Shown here: positions 29,366 to 38,807 of the stretch, piece after piece
Layout of the letters: every line of letters starts with the position of its first letter
How positions within the stretch are numbered: position 1 is the first letter of the stretch
NCBI GenBank assembly: GCA_036984305.1
Contig: BQWY01000001.1
Coordinates: 248,001 to 312,000 of the forward strand
From: Nitrospira sp.
GTDB lineage: Bacteria > Nitrospirota > Nitrospiria > Nitrospirales > Nitrospiraceae
DNA length: 64,000 nt
Reading direction: 5' to 3'
Position numbers and translations under genes: made by a program
The notes under the pieces: model-generated
What the model was told of the DNA's origin: nothing
The model's input: only the letters and a program-made list of their open reading frames with translations
Database searches by the model: none

Positions 29366-29788
29366 ATGGCAGTGGGTAAGATCCTTCTTGAAGTCGTGAC
29401 ACCAGACAAACAGCTGCTGAGTCAACAGGTGGACGAAGTTATCGCGCCTGGCTCAGAGGGCGAGTTCGGCGTGCTACCGGGGCACTGCCATTTTCTCTCC
29501 TCACTGCGTATCGGTGAGTTGCGATATCGAGTGGGGGATCAGACGAATCACATGGCGGTGCTCTGGGGATATGCCGAAGTCACGCCAACCAAAGTGACGA
29601 TCATGGCTGAGATCGCTGAAAAGGCCGAAGACATTGATGTGACTCGCGCCCAGGCTTCCGTTGAGCAGGCCGAGCAGCAACTGAAAGCCGGTGGCCTCCC
29701 TTCAGAGGTCAAAGAAGCTGAGATCAGCCTTGAAAAAGCCCGCCTTCGTAAGAAAATCGCTGAGCGCGCCCGCCGCGTCCATTCCTAG
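29366..29788 (+). CDS. atpC: ATP synthase F1 epsilon subunit
   Basis: 140 residues from ATG 29366, which follows GGGAGG. The N-terminal beta-sandwich (ILLEVVTPDKQLLSQQVDEV, APGSEGEFGVLPGH) couples to the rotor. The C-terminal two-helix part (SVEQAEQQL, SLEKARLRKKIAERAR) can inhibit hydrolysis. It is the last gene of the F1 operon. No atpB, atpE or atpF follows. Confidence 0.95.
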   Translation: MAVGKILLEVVTPDKQLLSQQVDEVIAPGSEGEFGVLPGHCHFLSSLRIGELRYRVGDQTNHMAVLWGYAEVTPTKVTIMAEIAEKAEDIDVTRAQASVEQAEQQLKAGGLPSEVKEAEISLEKARLRKKIAERARRVHS

Positions 29789-29996
29789 ATCTCTCCCGAA
29801 AAGCGACCTCCCCTCCGGTGTGGTGACCTGAGGCGCACCGTGAAACGCCCATATGAGTCTCGTGGGCAGCGAGCGGGCTGTGGCTCGCTGAGGGCACTGT
29901 GCCTTCTCAGGGGCGGTCCCGGACCATGACACGATCCCTCTGTTGGCCCAATCCGACAGGTTCCATCGAAAAATTCGGCTATCGGCCCTGGCAGTT

Positions 29997-30569
29997 CTAT
30001 TGCCTTAGCGGAATTTCGATGACAAGCCCGCCGAGCACATCATTCATTTTGTAATCCCTCTTTTGGCTTTGAGGATGGCTGTTATGACAGCCCACACAGG
30101 CCTGGCTTACGGCCCGGTCGGCATAGATGGCCTGAAAATATACCTGTTCCCCAACTTTGATGGTGTCGGTGGCGGATTGCTCTGGGTGCTCGCCAACCAG
30201 CTTCAGCCCCTTTCTTTCCGCCTCGCTCGATGGGGCATTCTGAGGATTGATCGGTGCTAAGCTAATCAGTCGATAACGGACCGGAGTGCCCGTCTTCGCA
30301 GCAAGGTCGCTTGCCTCGAGGAGAAACTGCGCCGGGAGGGGAATCGCGGTTTTCTGAGCCCGCCAATTTTCAGCTGCCTCGGGGCCACCCCCTTTTTGTA
30401 ATCGTTCAACAACGTGTACGGTATAGAAAGTTCGGTCAGCCTCAATGACGGCATGAATATAGTCAGCCACCGTCTCCGGAGGGATTCCGACATCTTTCCC
30501 GGCGTCGGCACGTCCCACGACACACAGCACCAGAGCGAGGATCCACATTTGAATGATATGCCTGCACAT
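29997..30569 (-). CDS. Periplasmic mono-heme cytochrome c, Tll0287-like (DUF3365)
   Basis: This 190-residue exported protein has a signal peptide ending near residue 23 (LVLCVVGRADA). A single CVGCH heme-c motif lies near residues 157-161, in the context ACVGCHNSHP. The layout (N-terminal helical part, KTGTPVRYRLISLAPINPQN, heme near the C-terminus) matches the Tll0287-like/DUF3365 family of PAS-like heme sensors or electron carriers. A GGGAGG precedes the start. It is divergent from the pseudouridine synthase gene. Its electron partner is not evident here. Confidence 0.8.
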   Translation of the reverse strand: MCRHIIQMWILALVLCVVGRADAGKDVGIPPETVADYIHAVIEADRTFYTVHVVERLQKGGGPEAAENWRAQKTAIPLPAQFLLEASDLAAKTGTPVRYRLISLAPINPQNAPSSEAERKGLKLVGEHPEQSATDTIKVGEQVYFQAIYADRAVSQACVGCHNSHPQSQKRDYKMNDVLGGLVIEIPLRQ

Positions 30570-30703
30570 AGCGGCACCTCCCTCGTTTCTGCAGTCCGGC
30601 CTCGGTTGTTCAGCATATGCCCCTTTCTCATGGAGGGCAATGGCCTACTCGGCCTTGCCGTCAGGATCGTGGCGCGGTACCGTATTCCATTGGAGCAGGG
30701 TCC

Positions 30704-31636
30704 ATGCGAGACAATTTGATCGTCGCTTCTGGCGAACGGCCCAAACGCCTCGACCACTACTTAGCCGGCCACCTTCGTGAACTGTCTCGTACGCAGCTCC
30801 AGCGGCTCATTACGCTGGGTCGGATTCGAGTACGCGGTCGAAAGGCCAAACCAAGCCAGCGTGTCCATGGCGGCGATCGAATTGAGTTCCAACGCCCTCC
30901 GGCCGTGCCGCTACAGGCTCACCTCTCACAGGGGTTGACCCCCTTGAGCGAGGACGAGGACATCCTTGTCGTGGATAAGCCCGCGGGGGTCGTTATGCAC
31001 CCGGGATCGGGACATTGGGACGATACGATTGTGAACGCGGTCTTACACCACTTTCTAGAACGTGGAGCAAAGGAAATACTTCCGAAATTAGTCCATCGCC
31101 TTGATAAGGGTACGTCGGGGGTTGTGCTCATCGCAAAAACCCTACAGGCTCACCAGTCCCTTTCACGGCAGTTTGCCGAACATCGCATTACTCGCAGATA
31201 TATCGCGCTTGTCCGTGGTGCTCCCGTCCTTGATCAGGATCGCATCGAACTAGCTATTGGGCGCGACCGACGGGATGGCACCATCGTCTCTGCTAATGCG
31301 TCTAGACCAAAACCGGCGGTTACGCGGTATCAGATTCTTCATCGGTATGGGGACGTCGCCGCGCGACTTCTTCTGATACCCGGAACCGGTCGAACCCATC
31401 AACTCCGCGCACACCTCCAGGCCATTGAGCATCCTATTCTGGGAGACCTCCGGTACGGCGGACCGGGAGCCGGACAGCTGGGGCCGATACCCATCGGGCG
31501 GATGATGCTGCACGCCGAGATGATTGGCTATTGGCACCCCCGGACTGGACAGTATCGGGAGCATTTCGCCCCGATGCCTGCTGAACTCTTGACGCTGAAC
31601 GAGGTGCTGAGATCCTCCGATGACGGGATTCGGTGA
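30704..31636 (+). CDS. RluA/RluD-family 23S rRNA pseudouridine synthase (copy 1)
   Basis: About 310 residues from ATG 30704; the frame to 30617 overlaps the divergent promoter region. An S4-like RNA-binding domain (ERPKRLDHYLAGHL, SRTQLQRLITLGRIRV) precedes the catalytic domain. Motif II is LVHRLDKGTSGVVLIAKT with the catalytic Asp, and GTGRTHQLRAHLQAIEHPILGD closes the active site. The S4 plus catalytic layout is that of RluD, which modifies helix 69, but RluC-like specificity cannot be excluded. A paralogue lies at 36504. Confidence 0.9.
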   Translation: MRDNLIVASGERPKRLDHYLAGHLRELSRTQLQRLITLGRIRVRGRKAKPSQRVHGGDRIEFQRPPAVPLQAHLSQGLTPLSEDEDILVVDKPAGVVMHPGSGHWDDTIVNAVLHHFLERGAKEILPKLVHRLDKGTSGVVLIAKTLQAHQSLSRQFAEHRITRRYIALVRGAPVLDQDRIELAIGRDRRDGTIVSANASRPKPAVTRYQILHRYGDVAARLLLIPGTGRTHQLRAHLQAIEHPILGDLRYGGPGAGQLGPIPIGRMMLHAEMIGYWHPRTGQYREHFAPMPAELLTLNEVLRSSDDGIR

Positions 31637-31921
31637 GGGAAGGACGTGCCTCACGCGAACGATACCAAGTGGACGTACTGATGGGAGGAATTGGCCCTCG
31701 GGGTTGTATTGGTGGAATGGCCGTGCTAGAGTGATTCAGCTTTATCGTAGGGGCCCGATGGTGAAGCAAGAAGCAACAGGGCCAGTCATCGATGTTGTTT
31801 TGTTCGGAAATCTGTTAGGAAGTTCGACCCAAGTCGCCAGGTCTCTCGCGCCTTCGGCCAATCTCTCCCTGCTCTTTTCCTCTCACAAGACAATGTCACT
31901 ACATTCAGAGGAGGACCCCTC

Positions 31922-32236
31922 ATGGGTTCAAAACTTTTCGTTGGTGGATTGCCCTACGCGGCAACGGAGCAGGAATTAACCGATTTGTTCGGACAGCACG
32001 GAGCTGTTGCGTCCGCCCAGATCGTCACAGACAAGTTCACCGGCCAGTCCCGTGGATTTGGGTTTGTGGAAATGGCCACGCCGGCTGAAGCTCAGGCTGC
32101 AATCAATGCCCTGAACGGCTCGCAGTTCGGCGGTCGTTCGTTGACCGTCAACGAGGCGAAGCCACGCGAACCTCGGTCCGGTGGTGGGGGCGGTGGTTTC
32201 GGTGGAGGGAGAGGCGGTAAGCGGGATCGCTGGTAA
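31922..32236 (+). CDS. RRM-domain glycine-rich RNA-binding protein
   Basis: This 104-residue protein has a single RRM with RNP2 (KLFVGGL) and RNP1 (RGFGFVEM), then a Gly/Arg-rich tail ending in KRDRW. Such small bacterial RRM proteins bind RNA and are often cold- or stress-induced. A strong GAGGAGG precedes the ATG. The gene stands alone after a 285-base gap, probably with a long 5' leader (a weak promoter TTGTAT-N17-TAGAGT could start near 31739), and a strong terminator follows. Confidence 0.95.
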   Translation: MGSKLFVGGLPYAATEQELTDLFGQHGAVASAQIVTDKFTGQSRGFGFVEMATPAEAQAAINALNGSQFGGRSLTVNEAKPREPRSGGGGGGFGGGRGGKRDRW

Positions 32237-32260
32237 ATAGCTAGATCCGGGTGTCAAGAG

Positions 32261-32298
32261 AAGGGGTGTCGTGTTATCACGGCGCCCCTTCGTTTTTT
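32261..32298 (+). terminator. Intrinsic terminator after the RRM gene
   Basis: AAGGGGTGTCGTG at 32261-32273 pairs through a TTAT loop with CACGGCGCCCCTT (two G-U pairs), followed by cgTTTTTT. The stem is 13 base pairs. Confidence 0.9.
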
Positions 32299-32390
32299 GA
32301 AAGACCTTCTCATCACCATCCTATCGTCCTGTGGTCTCCTCTCGCTTTTGCCCAGGTCATACTCTAAGCTTGGGCACCTGGGTTGCCCTT

Positions 32391-33368
32391 ATGCCATTAC
32401 CTCAATTTCCTGCCGAACAAAACGATGAGGGAGAGTTCAAACGGCAGGTAGATGCGTTTCGAGGCTGGATTACGACCGATGGCAAGTCCGGCTTCCCTGC
32501 CGAGCCAGGACGGTACCACCTCTACGTCTCCTGGGCATGTCCATGGGCCCACCGCACGATCATCGTCCGTAAGTTGAAGGGTCTGGAGCCGATCGTCGGG
32601 ATGACTGTGGTCGATCCCCTCCGCGACGAACGCGGATGGGCTTTTCGTCAAGGACCGGGTCATGCCGACGATCCTATTAACGGTTTTCATTACCTACGTG
32701 AGGCCTATGTGGCCACGGATCCTCACTATGTCGGCAGGGTTACCGTTCCGGTCTTGTGGGACAAGACAGTGGGCCGCATCGTCAGTAACTCCGACGACGA
32801 TATCATGCGCATGTTCAACAGCGTCCTTGACGCCTGGACAACCAGCCGGCTCGACCTGTACCCGCAGGGCCTCCGTTCCGACATCGACGCCATGAATGAG
32901 TTCCTGTATGAGCGCGTGAACGACGGCGTTTACCGTGCAGGGTTCGCTACCACACAGCGAGCCTACGAGACGGCCGTCCGAAGGCTCTTCGATGCCCTCG
33001 ATCGTCTTGATCGCAGGCTTGAGCACCTCCGCTATCTATTTGGACCACGATATGTCGAGAGCGATTGGAGACTCTTCGTCACCCTGCTTCGGTTCGATGC
33101 GGTGTATCATGGTCATTTCAAGTGCAACCTCAAACGGATCGTCGATTATCACAATCTCTATGGATACTTGAAAGATCTCTATCAGGTTGAAGGTATTGCA
33201 GAGACTGTAAATTTCGATCACATCAAGCGGCACTACTACATAACCCACAACGACATTAACCCGACAGGCATCGTCCCGTTGGGACCATTGCAAGACTTGA
33301 GCGCCCCGCATGGCCGAGAAGGCCTTGTTGGAAACGTAGGAACGGCTCGGATCGAGACACTCCCATAA
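32391..33368 (+). CDS. Glutathione S-transferase family protein (glutathionyl-hydroquinone reductase type)
   Basis: About 325 residues from ATG 32391. The N-terminal thioredoxin-like domain has the redox motif SWACPWAHR, diagnostic of Xi-class GSTs (YqjG/ECM4), which reduce glutathionyl-hydroquinones. VTVPVLWD and the SNSDDDIMRMFN loop follow, then a helical C-terminal domain. Most family members also carry conserved Tyr residues in the C-terminal domain, and candidates such as FGPRYVESDWRLF are present. It is a cytoplasmic, single gene. Confidence 0.9.
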   Translation: MPLPQFPAEQNDEGEFKRQVDAFRGWITTDGKSGFPAEPGRYHLYVSWACPWAHRTIIVRKLKGLEPIVGMTVVDPLRDERGWAFRQGPGHADDPINGFHYLREAYVATDPHYVGRVTVPVLWDKTVGRIVSNSDDDIMRMFNSVLDAWTTSRLDLYPQGLRSDIDAMNEFLYERVNDGVYRAGFATTQRAYETAVRRLFDALDRLDRRLEHLRYLFGPRYVESDWRLFVTLLRFDAVYHGHFKCNLKRIVDYHNLYGYLKDLYQVEGIAETVNFDHIKRHYYITHNDINPTGIVPLGPLQDLSAPHGREGLVGNVGTARIETLP

Positions 33369-33635
33369 GACATGGACTCCCGAGCAGTTACGTGTCCATC
33401 GGAGGAGACGGATGTTTCTGGGTGTAGCCCTTCCCCCGGGTAGGACACGGGGAAAAGCAACACGCAATGGCTAGGTGAAGTAACCTTACGAGAGAAATGA
33501 GCATCCGAAGATCACTCAGGGGACCCTAGCCCCTTGCGCGGCCTCACGAAACCCATTACCTTAGTTTACCGAGCACGAGATTCGTGAGGAGGATGCGGAA
33601 TCGAGAATCATGCACGGGTGTGAAGGAGGTCAGGT

Positions 33636-34217
33636 ATGGGAAGAATGGTACTGTGGGTGCTCTCGTTATCTCTACTGTTGCCGATCGCCGTGGAGGCGAA
33701 AGCCAAAGAGAAAGGTAAAGAAAAAAGTGGATTTCGCGTCACCAGCCCGGACCTTATTGCCAATACAAAAATTAGCCTGAAGCACGTGTACAAAGGCTTC
33801 GGGTGTGAGGGCGGGAATCTATCGCCCGCGCTTATATGGACGGATGTTCCGCCAGAAACTAAAAGCTTTGCCGTGACCGCTTATGATCCTGATGCGCCAA
33901 CTGGGAGTGGATGGTGGCACTGGGTCGTATACAATATCCCCGCTGAAACAACAGAACTCAAGACCGGCGCTGGATCCGGTGATGGATCACAGTTGCCGCC
34001 CGGTGCCGTGCAAGGACGTACGGATTTTGGAACCTCGGGATATGGTGGGCCATGCCCACCGAAAGGGCATGGTACACACCACTACCATTTTACTGTCCAT
34101 GCTCTGAAGGTTGAAAAATTGGATGTCTCCCCCGATGCGACCGCCGCATTGGTTGGATACATGATCAATGCGAACCGCCTGGCGAAGGCGACACTCACCG
34201 GGCTTTATTCCCGGTGA
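33636..34217 (+). CDS. Exported PEBP-family (YbhB/YbcL) protein
   Basis: This 193-residue protein has an N-terminal signal peptide (MVLWVLSLSLLLPIAVEA) and a Lys-rich linker. A phosphatidylethanolamine-binding-protein fold follows: the ligand pocket DPDAPTGSGWWHWVVYNIP and GYGGPCPPKGHGTHHYHFTVHAL are the two family signatures. A GGAGG lies 7-11 bases before the ATG. The bacterial members are of uncertain role. The export signal places it in the periplasm. No operon partner is evident. Confidence 0.9.
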   Translation: MGRMVLWVLSLSLLLPIAVEAKAKEKGKEKSGFRVTSPDLIANTKISLKHVYKGFGCEGGNLSPALIWTDVPPETKSFAVTAYDPDAPTGSGWWHWVVYNIPAETTELKTGAGSGDGSQLPPGAVQGRTDFGTSGYGGPCPPKGHGTHHYHFTVHALKVEKLDVSPDATAALVGYMINANRLAKATLTGLYSR

Positions 34218-34479
34218 GATGCTGCAATCCCATCGGGTGAGCCGGTCGTGCTGTGCGTGATCCAGAGCAAACCAATTGGCGTCCGAGCGAGTGGATTCTG
34301 CACTGGCGAATCACTCTGGCTGTACGAATATGTCCATCATCGAGATGCGCACAGCCTTGCCGCCCCCTAATCAGATTCTGGTAGTGGCCAAACGCCCCAC
34401 GCGTCGTGTATGCTCCCGTACACCCACCCGCAAGAGGGATGGGTGAGATGCAGACGAGCGTTGAGGGAGGGCTCGGAAG

Positions 34480-35160
34480 ATGGGGACTCGGATTGCCAGC
34501 GCGGCGACACTCATGCTCGGCCTCACTGTCATGGCCTGCGCCCCTGAGATCGTCAAAATTGATCAGAGTACACGCGATTCGCTCCGTCGCGTCGCAGAAA
34601 TCAAGGTTGTGCACTACTTCCCCCCCGATCTGCAGGTCCAAGGAGCGGGGCTCGTTGGATATGGACCCAGCGCAGGGGCGGCTGCTGCGATTCAGACTCA
34701 GGCTCAAAACCAGGCGGCGCATGAACTCGCGATCGAGGACCCCGTCCTGAGGATCAAGTCACACGTATCGTCTTCCCTAACAAAAATTCTGGCAACCAAT
34801 AATCTCACCCCCGTCCCTACTCCTCTGCAGGAACTCCAAGTCGATAAGCTCAAGGGCATCTTCCCACAGGGAACGGTGCTCGATTTCGCTACCACTTACT
34901 GGGGCGTCATGCCGCTTCCATACAATCCTTTCGAACTTGTCCTGTATCGCGCGCGCGCGCGGTTGTTAAAATTTCCAGAAGGTGAGCTACTCTGGCAAGG
35001 TAGATGTGACCTGGAATCTGATGACTCGGCTGGGATGCCTAGCGACAAGACCGCCGTCGTGACAAGAGCGTTGCTGGTCAGCAATACACTGAATCGTCTG
35101 GCTGACCGATGCAGCGAGCAACTCGTTGCTCAGTTTTCTGGAACGGACGATTCGGAATAA
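34480..35160 (+). CDS. Predicted lipoprotein of unknown function
   Basis: This 226-residue protein has a lipoprotein signal ending TVMAC (Cys about residue 20). The mature part has a Gly/Ala/Gln-rich stretch (YGPSAGAAAAIQ) and an alpha/beta-looking C-terminal half with conserved-looking FATTYWGVMPLPY and LLWQGRCDLESDD. This resembles lipoproteins that measure or bind something in the envelope, but I cannot name a family. It is convergent with the phosphoesterase gene. Confidence 0.6.
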   Translation: MGTRIASAATLMLGLTVMACAPEIVKIDQSTRDSLRRVAEIKVVHYFPPDLQVQGAGLVGYGPSAGAAAAIQTQAQNQAAHELAIEDPVLRIKSHVSSSLTKILATNNLTPVPTPLQELQVDKLKGIFPQGTVLDFATTYWGVMPLPYNPFELVLYRARARLLKFPEGELLWQGRCDLESDDSAGMPSDKTAVVTRALLVSNTLNRLADRCSEQLVAQFSGTDDSE

Positions 35161-35255
35161 TCAAGGTCTTGTCTTTGGCCCTGACTGCGATCGCCTCCCT
35201 GCTTCTTGTCCCTGCCATGTAGGTCGCCGGCTCGTGACCGCAATGGTCGCCTCGA

Positions 35256-36308
35256 TCATTGCGGAGTCGATGCGATAGGATTCGTACGAGATTGGCGGGG
35301 GTTGGCCACCGAAATCCATACATCGCGAATAGGATCGGAGACCGATGCTTGACCACTATGCGAGAGCTGATAAAAGTCTTGAATCGTGCGTAGGACATTG
35401 AAGTGAGTGATGAATTGAAAGCTCTGTCCCACGCGCACCATTGGTCCTACAAACAGCGTAGGGATTCGATTGCCCTCCCGTCGGTTGTCCTCGTCCCATG
35501 TGAGAATGAACAGGCTGTTATGTTCCATGGCCCAGTCCACGTAGGAAGCGATATTCGTCCGGAGCCATCGGTCTCCCTCACGAATACGGGCGGGATCCGT
35601 CCCGTCATGCATATTGTGCTGATTATTGGGGATCACGATGCTCACAGTCGGAAGCTCCGAAAAGTCGGTCGGAAAGCTGGTCCAGGGAAGATTGGCCTCC
35701 GATGGAACAGCATGGGCAGCGGCTCCTTGCCAGTTGGCCCATGGATTGTGCCTCCGGACGTAGTGACCAATGGTGCAGAGCCGAGCCCCTGTGCCAGGGA
35801 GACCTTCTGAAAACCCCGCAAAAGTCAGACCGCGCGCAATTAGCGAACTCGCGAGGTTCGGTGTGGAGTAATCGTTGGGGCACGCGTTCCCGTTGACGTT
35901 CTGAGTTGACCCCGAGAAAAGCGCGAGATAATTCGGTTGGCTGGGGTGAGTCACGCCGAAGGATCGGGTGAAACTCATCCCATGCGCAGCCAACTCATTA
36001 ATATAGGGAGCATCGGGCGACCCGATAATGCTATCGAAGCCGTGATTCTCCAGAATGACAATCAAGACATGATCTGGCCGAGGCAACTGGAAATCAGCGC
36101 ATGGAGCGCCACCTAGCACAGCAGACACCAATAGCGCCGCGGCAAACAGAATGAGGTGGGGCGTGAATAGGAAGACTAGAGGGCGTGCGATGGTCGTCAG
36201 TGCCTCGATAGCGCGAGGCACTTCTACCCGACTTATTACGAAATGGCAATGTCTCGGGTCTGAGTTCTGTGAGATACCCCGGTGCTCTAGACTCGGCGAG
36301 CGGGACAT
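35256..36308 (-). CDS. Phosphoesterase-family (phospholipase C / acid phosphatase-like) exported protein
   Basis: This protein of about 350 residues has a hydrophobic export segment around residues 45-70 and then a phosphoesterase-family catalytic domain. VLIVILENHGFDSIIG holds the metal-binding Glu-Asn-His, VTHPSQPNYLALFSG the nucleophile region, and ILTWDEDNRREGNRIPTLFVGP the Asp/Glu-Asp metal ligands. The family hydrolyses phosphate mono- or diesters outside the cytoplasm. The true start may be later than 36308, since the first 40 residues do not look like a signal peptide. Confidence 0.83.
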   Translation of the reverse strand: MSRSPSLEHRGISQNSDPRHCHFVISRVEVPRAIEALTTIARPLVFLFTPHLILFAAALLVSAVLGGAPCADFQLPRPDHVLIVILENHGFDSIIGSPDAPYINELAAHGMSFTRSFGVTHPSQPNYLALFSGSTQNVNGNACPNDYSTPNLASSLIARGLTFAGFSEGLPGTGARLCTIGHYVRRHNPWANWQGAAAHAVPSEANLPWTSFPTDFSELPTVSIVIPNNQHNMHDGTDPARIREGDRWLRTNIASYVDWAMEHNSLFILTWDEDNRREGNRIPTLFVGPMVRVGQSFQFITHFNVLRTIQDFYQLSHSGQASVSDPIRDVWISVANPRQSRTNPIASTPQ

Positions 36309-36503
36309 CCTGGCCGAGAGGACTTGGGAAGGCCAACCGGGACAAAAGTTGTTCCGTATTCGTCAAGCCAGTCAGGGACATCTAGTTACTTGCAGACGTC
36401 AGGCAAGGCTTGCAAACCGAGGCGCCTGAGACGTACCGTGCCGCCCGCGCCTCCCTAACTGGGATGACATTTGCACGCGAGAGAAGGTGAAAGTGAGCCA
36501 ATA

Positions 36504-37478
36504 ATGGCGTGGGTGCCAACTACCACAGAAGTCATTGTGACTGCGGGTGAGAACCCAAAACGTTTGGATGCCTTCCTCGCCAATAGAGATCCGGACCTAT
36601 CACGCTCGGTCATTCAGCGCCTGATGGAGGAAGGACGAATTCGCCTCAATGATCGACCGGTCAAGCCAAGCCAAAAAATCAGGCCCGGTGATAGGATTAC
36701 GATCGAGGTTCCGCGCGCCGAACCCCTTGCGATACAACCCGAAGCCATTCCGATCTCTGTCCTTTACGAAGATGACGCACTGTTGGTCCTCAACAAGCCC
36801 CCTGGATTGGTCGTCCATCCAGCACCAGGACACTGGGAGGGTACGTTGGTGAACGCCCTCCTGCATCATTTTGCTCGTTGTGGAGGATCGCTTTCCAGCA
36901 TCGGCGGGAAAGAGAGGCCCGGGCTTGTCCATCGTCTCGACAAGGAAACGTCCGGTGTCATGGTCATTGCCAAAACCGATCGGGCCCACGCCCGGCTTGC
37001 CGCGCAATTCACGCAGCACACCATCACCCGGGAGTACGAAGCCCTCGTATGGGGGGCGATAGCTAGACGCTGCGGTGTGATCGAATTAGCGATCGGGAGA
37101 GACACGAAGGAGAGGAAGAAATTCTCCCCCCGCTCTAATCGTCCGAAGGCAGCTGTGACCAAATACCAAGTGATCCGTCGATTTGGGACCTGGGCGTCAT
37201 ATGTCGTGCTTCATCCGCAGACGGGTCGCACACATCAGCTTCGTGTGCATCTGAAATCAATCGGACATCCTATCCTAGGTGATGAGACGTACGGAGGCCG
37301 AAAGGTGATGCGCCTCGAGGACCTGACCATCCCTCGAGTGATGCTTCATGCCAGGGTGCTGGGCTTCACGCACCCGGTGACCGATCGCGCTGTCCAGTTT
37401 TCCGCGCCGGCTCCGGCAGACATGGTGAGTGTGCACAAGGTGATCACGGAGCTGACCACAGGCCTCACTCGGGCTTGA
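36504..37478 (+). CDS. RluA/RluD-family 23S rRNA pseudouridine synthase (copy 2)
   Basis: About 324 residues from ATG 36504. The layout matches the copy at 30704: an S4 domain (GENPKRLDAFLANRDPDLSR), catalytic motif LVHRLDKETSGVMVIAKTDR, and TGRTHQLRVHLKSIGHPILGDETYGG. The last is the classic RluD form, so this copy is the better RluD candidate. The two proteins are clearly paralogous but diverged. Confidence 0.92.
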   Translation: MAWVPTTTEVIVTAGENPKRLDAFLANRDPDLSRSVIQRLMEEGRIRLNDRPVKPSQKIRPGDRITIEVPRAEPLAIQPEAIPISVLYEDDALLVLNKPPGLVVHPAPGHWEGTLVNALLHHFARCGGSLSSIGGKERPGLVHRLDKETSGVMVIAKTDRAHARLAAQFTQHTITREYEALVWGAIARRCGVIELAIGRDTKERKKFSPRSNRPKAAVTKYQVIRRFGTWASYVVLHPQTGRTHQLRVHLKSIGHPILGDETYGGRKVMRLEDLTIPRVMLHARVLGFTHPVTDRAVQFSAPAPADMVSVHKVITELTTGLTRA

Positions 37479-37529
37479 CACGCGCGCGGCGTGAAGGTAT
37501 CTGTCTGATTCTGTGAGCGGGGACTAATC

Positions 37530-37952
37530 ATGGAAACGGGTCAGCTTCTTGACGTCATCGGGATTTTGGTGACGCAACTCAAGGGCTACGCCGCCAAGCT
37601 CCCGCCAGTCGTACATCTGGCTGCCGTGCCAGGGGGGCTGAAACCAAGACCAGAAGCGGTGGAGGCCTTCGAGCACACCATCTCTCGTCTTCGTTCGCAA
37701 GTTGGTACGACCCCGTTTCGGCGGCTGGTGGACTTTTTCACGGATGCCCTGGAGGCCTTCGAAACCGGAAAGGTGCTGGCAACGGTGCAACCCCTGTTGT
37801 CGGTCCTTGACCACCTCGAGCAGATGCATCGAGAGAAGGAGATTGCCATTTCGGGCATCGATCAAAAACGACTGGGTGAATATCGGACTGGTCTGAATAA
37901 GATTCTGCCTGGAAACGAGCCCGAACTGGAGGGGGCCGGGAAGGGGCTATAG
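37530..37952 (+). CDS. Hypothetical helical protein
   Basis: 140 residues, mostly predicted helix. A hydrophobic N-terminal part (LLDVIGILVTQLKGYAAKLP) is not long enough for a clear membrane anchor, and an amphipathic middle has LRSQVGTTPFRRLVDFFTDALEAFETGK. I see no known motif. It follows the RluD copy by about 50 bases and may be co-transcribed with it. Confidence 0.6.
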   Translation: METGQLLDVIGILVTQLKGYAAKLPPVVHLAAVPGGLKPRPEAVEAFEHTISRLRSQVGTTPFRRLVDFFTDALEAFETGKVLATVQPLLSVLDHLEQMHREKEIAISGIDQKRLGEYRTGLNKILPGNEPELEGAGKGL

Positions 37953-38011
37953 GCAACCTCCGATCGAGCCGGGGTGTGGCTCGACAGATCTCGGTCACGA
38001 CGCGATATATA

Positions 38012-38191
38012 CTAGTGCCCCATTTTGGGACCGGTGGAATTGGCGCCACCCGTCACAAGGCTGAAGCGAACCAACGTGTGACAATGCGGACAAGTGGTCC
38101 GCACGGTATTCTCATCGAGCATCTCTAGTTGATCTTCTTTCAACCACATCAGTTGAAAGCACTTGGGGCACGAACGTACTTGCGTTGCCAT
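38012..38191 (-). CDS. Zinc-ribbon microprotein, 59 aa
   Basis: This is a 59-residue frame starting MATQVRSCPKC. Two CPxC knuckles (Cys 8 and 11, Cys 34 and 37) are 22 residues apart, the spacing of a zinc ribbon. The C-terminus is short and neutral. It is divergent from the GNAT acetyltransferase gene. It is too short for routine ORF calling, but the paired knuckles and clean frame argue that it is real. Confidence 0.65.
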   Translation of the reverse strand: MATQVRSCPKCFQLMWLKEDQLEMLDENTVRTTCPHCHTLVRFSLVTGGANSTGPKMGH

Positions 38192-38267
38192 GACCGGCTA
38201 TCCTTCGTGTGTGATCCCGACCACGAATATCCGCGAGGGTCGGCCGGTACTGTAATATAGAGGCCGC

Positions 38268-38732
38268 ATGTCCCTCAAGAGCAAACCTGCACCCAGACGA
38301 GTCTCCACGAAAAGTGCATCTCGGTTGACGTTCCGGGAGGGTAACGAAGTCGACCCCCACGTCTTGTTGCCCCTGCTCCACCAGGCCCCCTGGGCGAAGC
38401 AGCGGACCTTGGAGGATGTTCGGCTCATGCTACGATCCACCGACCTGGTCCTGACCGCTTGGGATGGAGCCTGTCTGGTAGGGTTTGGCCGTGTGCTCAC
38501 CGATTTTGTTTTCCGGGCGACCATTTGGGATGTGATCGTCGACAAGCGGCATCAGCGGCGTCGGATCGGGACCGAACTGGTCCAGCGGATTTTACGTCAC
38601 CCCAAACTGGCTAGAGTCGAGCTCTTCTGGCTCTGCACACGAAGGCCTGGGTTTTACGAGCGGCTCGGGTTCGACTCCAAGCGCCAAACAGGGATGGTCT
38701 GGGCACGGGAAGACGCAGGACAGCTCGAGTAG
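38268..38732 (+). CDS. GNAT-family acetyltransferase
   Basis: This 154-residue protein has the GNAT fold. Motif A is WDVIVDKRHQRRRIGTELVQRIL, with the acetyl-CoA pyrophosphate loop R-R-x-I-G-T replacing the usual QxxGxG/A. Motif B is FWLCTRRPGFYERLGF. The substrate is unknown. The N-terminal 20 residues are basic and may be disordered. Confidence 0.85.
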   Translation: MSLKSKPAPRRVSTKSASRLTFREGNEVDPHVLLPLLHQAPWAKQRTLEDVRLMLRSTDLVLTAWDGACLVGFGRVLTDFVFRATIWDVIVDKRHQRRRIGTELVQRILRHPKLARVELFWLCTRRPGFYERLGFDSKRQTGMVWAREDAGQLE

Positions 38733-38807
38733 CGGAGGATGCCCGAGACCGAAGTCGGAGGGCGGCCTGCCGCCCGACCTTGCCGGCCGGGCGGCCGCAC
38801 GCACAAG

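Noticed and set aside
29860-29895. Hairpin AGCGAGC/GCTCGCT after atpC
   Set aside because: It is a plausible stem but has no T-run, so I did not call it a terminator.
33369-33635. Possible cyclic di-GMP (GEMM) riboswitch before the PEBP gene
   Set aside because: Fragments such as CACGCAATGG recall the motif, but the conserved GEMM stems and tetraloop region are not present.
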